Assembly (NCBI GenBank): GCA_945622055.1
Contig: CALZBV010000070.1
Location: 1 to 10,179, forward strand
Reading direction: 5' to 3'
Length of the DNA stretch: 10,179 bases
Source: an uncultured Clostridia bacterium
Lineage (GTDB): Bacteria; Bacillota; Clostridia; Lachnospirales; Lachnospiraceae
Below the pieces are notes generated by a model. The model was given only the letters and a program-made list of their open reading frames with translations. It had not been told where the DNA came from and searched no databases. How positions within the stretch are numbered: the first letter of the stretch is position 1; every line of letters starts with the position of its first letter. Of this stretch, positions 7,900 through 10,179 are shown piece by piece. Both the position numbers and the translations under genes were made by a program.

Positions 7900-8640
7900 T
7901 CACTCCCACCGAAACGTTTTTACAGCTACAAAGCTGCACCCAACAGCAATCAAAATAAGTATAAGCAGCTGCGGAAGCACTGCCTCCACTGCCGTCCCCA
8001 TACTGGCTGCTTTCATTAACCGGATTCCCATTCCGAGCGGCATCACATCCGCTACAAGCTGCATTCCCTTCGGGAAAAGCTCATACGGAATCGTGGCTCC
8101 GGAAAAGAGCAGCATCGGAAAATAAAGAACCGTCGTTGCCACGCTCATACTACGCGCCGTCTTACAGATGCTTGCTACCAGTAAGCCGATGGAAAACATG
8201 GAAATCAGGGTCAGAAACCATGCCCCGATAAATGCAGGCAGGCTCCCCTCCATCCGATATCCCAATATCAGAAAGGCAACCGCGCCGACAAGGGCAGCTG
8301 AAAGCATTGCCATTACCGCGCTGCATATTACATCTGTTAACATTATACGCGCAGGACTGCAGGGACTGCAATAGAAATGCTTCAATATTTTTTTGTCTCT
8401 GTAATCTACAAGTACAATCGGAATACTCATAAACGCACTGCAACAGATGCCTACCGAGGTAATCGATGCAAAGGCACTCTGCAGATAATTCATACCACTG
8501 TCTCCTGCGCTCTTTCCGCCGGCAATAAAGCCGATTAATAAAAGTACTACCACCGGCATACAAAGATGAAAGACGAATACATCTCCGCTTCGGAAAAAGA
8601 GCTTCTGTTCAATCTTATATAATCTAAAAAAACGCTTCAT
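7900..8640 (-). CDS. ABC-2 type transporter permease (DrrB-like)
   Basis: The protein has 246 residues with about six membrane helices (roughly 23-40, 52-76, 106-127, 135-158, 167-184, 222-240), the standard topology of an ABC-2 export permease. Family marks include YRDKKILKHFYCSP (80-93), which corresponds to the conserved cytoplasmic coupling segment, and LLFSGATIPYELFP (177-190) before the last loop. The start at ATG 8640 has GAGGAGGT six nt upstream and overlaps the ATPase stop by four bases (ATGA), so the two subunits are translationally coupled. A longer frame from 8667 has no such support. With the ATPase it should form an exporter for hydrophobic or cationic compounds; the substrate cannot be read from the sequence, but the linked BmrR-like regulator suggests a drug or toxin. 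Confidence 0.93.
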   Translation of the reverse strand: MKRFFRLYKIEQKLFFRSGDVFVFHLCMPVVVLLLIGFIAGGKSAGDSGMNYLQSAFASITSVGICCSAFMSIPIVLVDYRDKKILKHFYCSPCSPARIMLTDVICSAVMAMLSAALVGAVAFLILGYRMEGSLPAFIGAWFLTLISMFSIGLLVASICKTARSMSVATTVLYFPMLLFSGATIPYELFPKGMQLVADVMPLGMGIRLMKAASMGTAVEAVLPQLLILILIAVGCSFVAVKTFRWE

Positions 8641-9362
8641 GCTTCTACCTCCTCGCCCATGTACCAAAGATATGCCTCCTCCAGATTCTGATATGGAGAT
8701 GCCGCTACCACTTCCGCAACACTTCCCTCCGTAAGCTTACATCCGTTCTTAATAAGACAAATCCTGTCGCAGAGCTTCTCTGCCTCCTCCATGTAATGCG
8801 TGGTAAGAAAAATAGTTACCCCATTTTCCTTAAGCTGCTTCAGTGTGCGCCACACCTCTCTTCTGGCAGCCACATCAAGCCCCGTCGTCAGCTCGTCTAA
8901 GAAAATAACCTCCGGATTTCCGATTAGAGCAAGCACAACCGACAGCTTCTGACGCTCTCCGCCGGACAGCTTCATCACCGGACTTTTCTGCAGGTCGAGC
9001 AATCCGAATTTTGCTAACAGCTCCTTATAATCTGCCGGCTCCCGATAGAGAGAGGCATACTCCTCGCATACCTCGTCCACCCGGATTGCGGACTGATATG
9101 CGGAAGACTGGAGCTGCACGCCTACCTTTTCAAACAGCTTTCTTCTGTTGCCTGCCCCGCTTAGTCCCAGAACCGTACCTTTCCCGCCATCCGGCTGCTT
9201 CAGTCCCAGAAGCATCTCAATCGTTGTGCTCTTTCCCGCACCGTTATGTCCCAAAAGCCCGAACACTTCACCTTTTTTCACCGAAAAGGACAAATCATGA
9301 ACCACGGTTCTCCCGTGAAATGCTTTTGTCAGACCCTGCGCCTTAATACATTCTTCGCACAT
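8637..9362 (-). CDS. ABC transporter ATP-binding protein (DrrA-like drug exporter subunit)
   Basis: The 241-residue protein has one complete ATPase domain: Walker A GHNGAGKST (38-46), Q-loop region VGVQLQSS (80-87), signature LSGGERQ (132-138), Walker B VIFLDE (152-157) with D-loop GLD (161-163), and H-loop His189 in TTHYMEEAE. The usual DEPT after Walker B reads DELT here, a small departure that leaves the catalytic Glu in place. The protein lacks the long C-terminal extension of some DrrA homologues. AAGGAGG (9376-9370) lies seven nt before ATG 9362. It is the first gene of the transporter operon, just downstream of a MerR-type promoter, and it overlaps the permease gene. It powers export by the permease at the cytoplasmic membrane. 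Confidence 0.96.
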   Translation of the reverse strand: MCEECIKAQGLTKAFHGRTVVHDLSFSVKKGEVFGLLGHNGAGKSTTIEMLLGLKQPDGGKGTVLGLSGAGNRRKLFEKVGVQLQSSAYQSAIRVDEVCEEYASLYREPADYKELLAKFGLLDLQKSPVMKLSGGERQKLSVVLALIGNPEVIFLDELTTGLDVAARREVWRTLKQLKENGVTIFLTTHYMEEAEKLCDRICLIKNGCKLTEGSVAEVVAASPYQNLEEAYLWYMGEEVEA

Positions 9363-9364
9363 AA

Positions 9365-9398
9365 AAAATCCTCCTTGTTTTTACTCAAGAAGGATTTT
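9365..9398 (-). promoter_or_regulatory. Inverted repeat covering the ribosome binding site of the ABC ATPase gene
   Basis: On the minus strand AAAATCCTTCTTG (9398-9386) pairs with CAAGGAGGATTTT (9377-9365) around an 8-nt loop; 13 pairs form, one of them a G-U wobble. The 3' arm contains the entire AAGGAGG site and is followed by more U residues. In an RNA that includes both arms, the ribosome site would be hidden. The predicted start of transcription (about 9390-9385) lies inside the 5' arm, so a transcript from the local promoter would carry only part of it. The repeat is seen in the sequence; the function is inferred. Confidence 0.5.
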
Positions 9399-9425
9399 AT
9401 ATGCTCCCCTTAAGGGGAGAGTCAA
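9394..9425 (-). promoter_or_regulatory. MerR-type promoter and operator of the ABC-merR operon
   Basis: The minus strand reads TTGACT (-35, 9425-9420), the perfect palindrome CTCCCCTTAAGGGGAG (9419-9404), then CA and TATAAA (-10, 9401-9396). The spacer is 18 nt to TATAAA or 20 nt to the alternative TAAAAT (9399-9394), longer than the optimal 17. A palindrome filling an overlong spacer is the hallmark of promoters activated by MerR-family proteins; the bmr promoter bound by BmrR has a similar CTCCCCT half site. The MerR gene three positions downstream is the obvious ligand-dependent activator. Confidence 0.82.
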
Positions 9426-9433
9426 GAGGAAAA

Positions 9434-9847
9434 TCAAATTTTTTTCTCCTCATCGCCATGACATATCACATGATTGCAGGCAATGCGATAAGTAATCAGA
9501 AAGTACAGTGCATATACATCCGCAACCGCAAGAGAAATCAGTACCGCAGTCTCCAGAGCCTTTTGTCCGCTTAACCCCGAAAAATTCCATAACTCATAGA
9601 CCTTTCCAAATAATACGCCCAAAGGAACCGTCATAATGAGTGGCAGCACAAAGGGCATCAAAAAGAATGCAGAAGCCTGCCGCAGCTTCCGGCAGAGGGC
9701 ATAGCCGCTCTCTCCCGGCAGATTAACATCCATAAGAATAAGGTCACAGGTCCCCTCCTCCATCGGCTGAAACCCGTTGGTTGAGAGTAAAGTTTTCAGT
9801 TCCGTGCGTATCGCATCATCGTCCTCAATTATTTTTACCCTTTTCAT
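9434..9847 (-). pseudogene. Deletion-fusion relic: response-regulator receiver N-terminus joined to the C-terminus of a BceB/FtsX-type permease
   Basis: Read from ATG 9847, residues 1-58 begin as an OmpR-type receiver domain (MKRVKIIEDDDAIRTELK, then DLILMDVNLPGESGYALCRKLRQ, with acidic Asp9/Asp10 and phosphoacceptor Asp40). The alpha2 region between NGFQP and DLILMD is about 12 residues too short compared with PhoB. After RQAS (around nt 9670-9680) the sequence changes abruptly to two membrane helices (about 61-83 and 97-123). Their text, such as LWNFSGLSGQKA and YFLITYRIAC, resembles the C-terminal end of BceB/FtsX-like permeases. The rest of the regulator, its kinase, the ATPase and most of the permease are missing, as expected from one large in-frame deletion across a bceRSAB-like operon. 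No convincing ribosome site precedes ATG 9847 or the in-frame ATG 9865. A weak promoter-like TTGCCG-16-TATGAT lies at 9923-9896. A genuine small fusion protein is possible but less likely. Confidence 0.72.
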
Positions 9848-9962
9848 ACGGTATCCGCGTTTCATAAATCAAATGTATCATCGTCTATCAATACTATCAT
9901 ACATTCAGCTGCCTCAGCGGCAAACTGCATACCACCTTATTTGCAATTACTATCCAAATAAT

Positions 9963-10179
9963 CTATTTCAGTTCTTCTGTCCATTTACCGTTTCCTTTAT
10001 AAAAGAAATATTCGCTGATATTTTCATCCAGGAACACTTTTAACATTTTGTCCATTCCGTAAGCAAGTTTCTTCTGCTTCATTTCCTCTAATTCAATCCA
10101 ATACACTTCTCCTTCGTCAGAGGATGTTACCGTACCTTCAAACTTATCTGTTTTATAAAAGAGCACCATGTATCTTGTG
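9963..10179 (-). CDS. NUDIX hydrolase (MutT/8-oxo-dGTP diphosphatase-like), 5' end outside window
   Basis: Only the last 71 codons are in the window; the frame stays open through TRYMVLFYKTDKFEG to the edge, so the methionine at 10169 is internal. The text EGEVYWIELEEMKQKKLA, followed by an FLDENISEYFFY stretch, matches the C-terminal half of small NUDIX enzymes annotated as 8-oxo-dGTP diphosphatases. In these the W-h-x-x-E-E-h segment follows the last core strand. The NUDIX box itself (GX5EX7REUXEEXGU) would lie beyond the edge, so catalytic residues cannot be checked. Such enzymes hydrolyse nucleoside diphosphate-linked compounds, often to clean up oxidised nucleotides. The gene ends at TAG 9965-9963 and seems unrelated to its neighbours; no clear terminator follows it. 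Confidence 0.75.
   Translation of the reverse strand, partial: TRYMVLFYKTDKFEGTVTSSDEGEVYWIELEEMKQKKLAYGMDKMLKVFLDENISEYFFYKGNGKWTEELK

Noticed and set aside
8637..9362. DELT instead of DEPT after the Walker B of the ABC ATPase as a sign of inactivation.
   Set aside because: The Asp, catalytic Glu, signature, Q-loop and H-loop are all present; the Pro to Leu change is likely neutral.
9862..9930. A 22-codon reading frame just upstream of the relic, with AAGGTGG before its ATG and a 4-base overlap with ATG 9865.
   Set aside because: The ribosome site is too close to the start, the peptide matches nothing I recognise, and it leads only into a relic; most likely chance.
9907..9930. A small hairpin-like stretch around GCCGCTGAGGC downstream of the NUDIX gene as a terminator.
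   Set aside because: The stem is only a few clean pairs and no U run follows on the minus strand.
1..10179. CRISPR arrays, tRNA or rRNA genes, insertion sequences or tandem repeats.
   Set aside because: I saw no regularly spaced repeats, no cloverleaf-like sequence and no transposase text on either strand.

Overview
The window looks like a chromosomal segment from a low- to mid-GC Firmicute, most likely a gut Clostridia of the Lachnospiraceae type. This is inferred from the strong AGGAGG-type ribosome binding sites, the all-in-one hybrid histidine kinase with a seven-helix membrane sensor, and the style of the transporter and MerR genes; no rRNA or marker gene is present. Every gene I can support lies on the minus strand, so the window is described from its high-coordinate end downwards, in the direction of transcription.

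10179-9434: the 3' part of a NUDIX hydrolase gene enters from the edge. It is followed by a short chimeric reading frame that joins the start of a response-regulator receiver domain to the last two membrane helices of a BceB/FtsX-type ABC permease. I read this as the scar of a deletion through a bceRSAB-like antimicrobial-peptide sensing and export operon.

9425-7011: a compact drug-efflux operon. A promoter with an unusually long spacer filled by a perfect 16-bp palindrome (a MerR-type operator) drives a DrrA-like ABC ATPase, an ABC-2 permease and a BmrR/BltR-like MerR regulator with a GyrI-like ligand domain. The genes overlap or nearly touch. The operon ends in a strong hairpin terminator whose first arm encodes the last codons and stop of the regulator. 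In front of the ATPase gene an inverted repeat covers the ribosome binding site, and the predicted transcription start falls inside its upstream arm.

7010-1: a second run of five genes. A stand-alone receiver-domain protein and a membrane hybrid histidine kinase (7 TM, HisKA, HATPase, REC, Hpt) form a phosphorelay. After 58 nt without a visible terminator come a MoxR AAA+ ATPase, a DUF58 membrane protein and a large membrane transglutaminase (TgpA-like) that runs off the window edge. MoxR, DUF58 and transglutaminase form a well-known conserved trio, thought to act in assembling or remodelling envelope proteins. The position of the phosphorelay suggests, but does not prove, that envelope or stress sensing is coupled to this trio.

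Most of the window consists of recognisable families. The parts that merit a second look are the deletion-fusion gene at 9434-9865, the operator and leader structure at 9363-9425, and the linkage of the phosphorelay to the MoxR trio.
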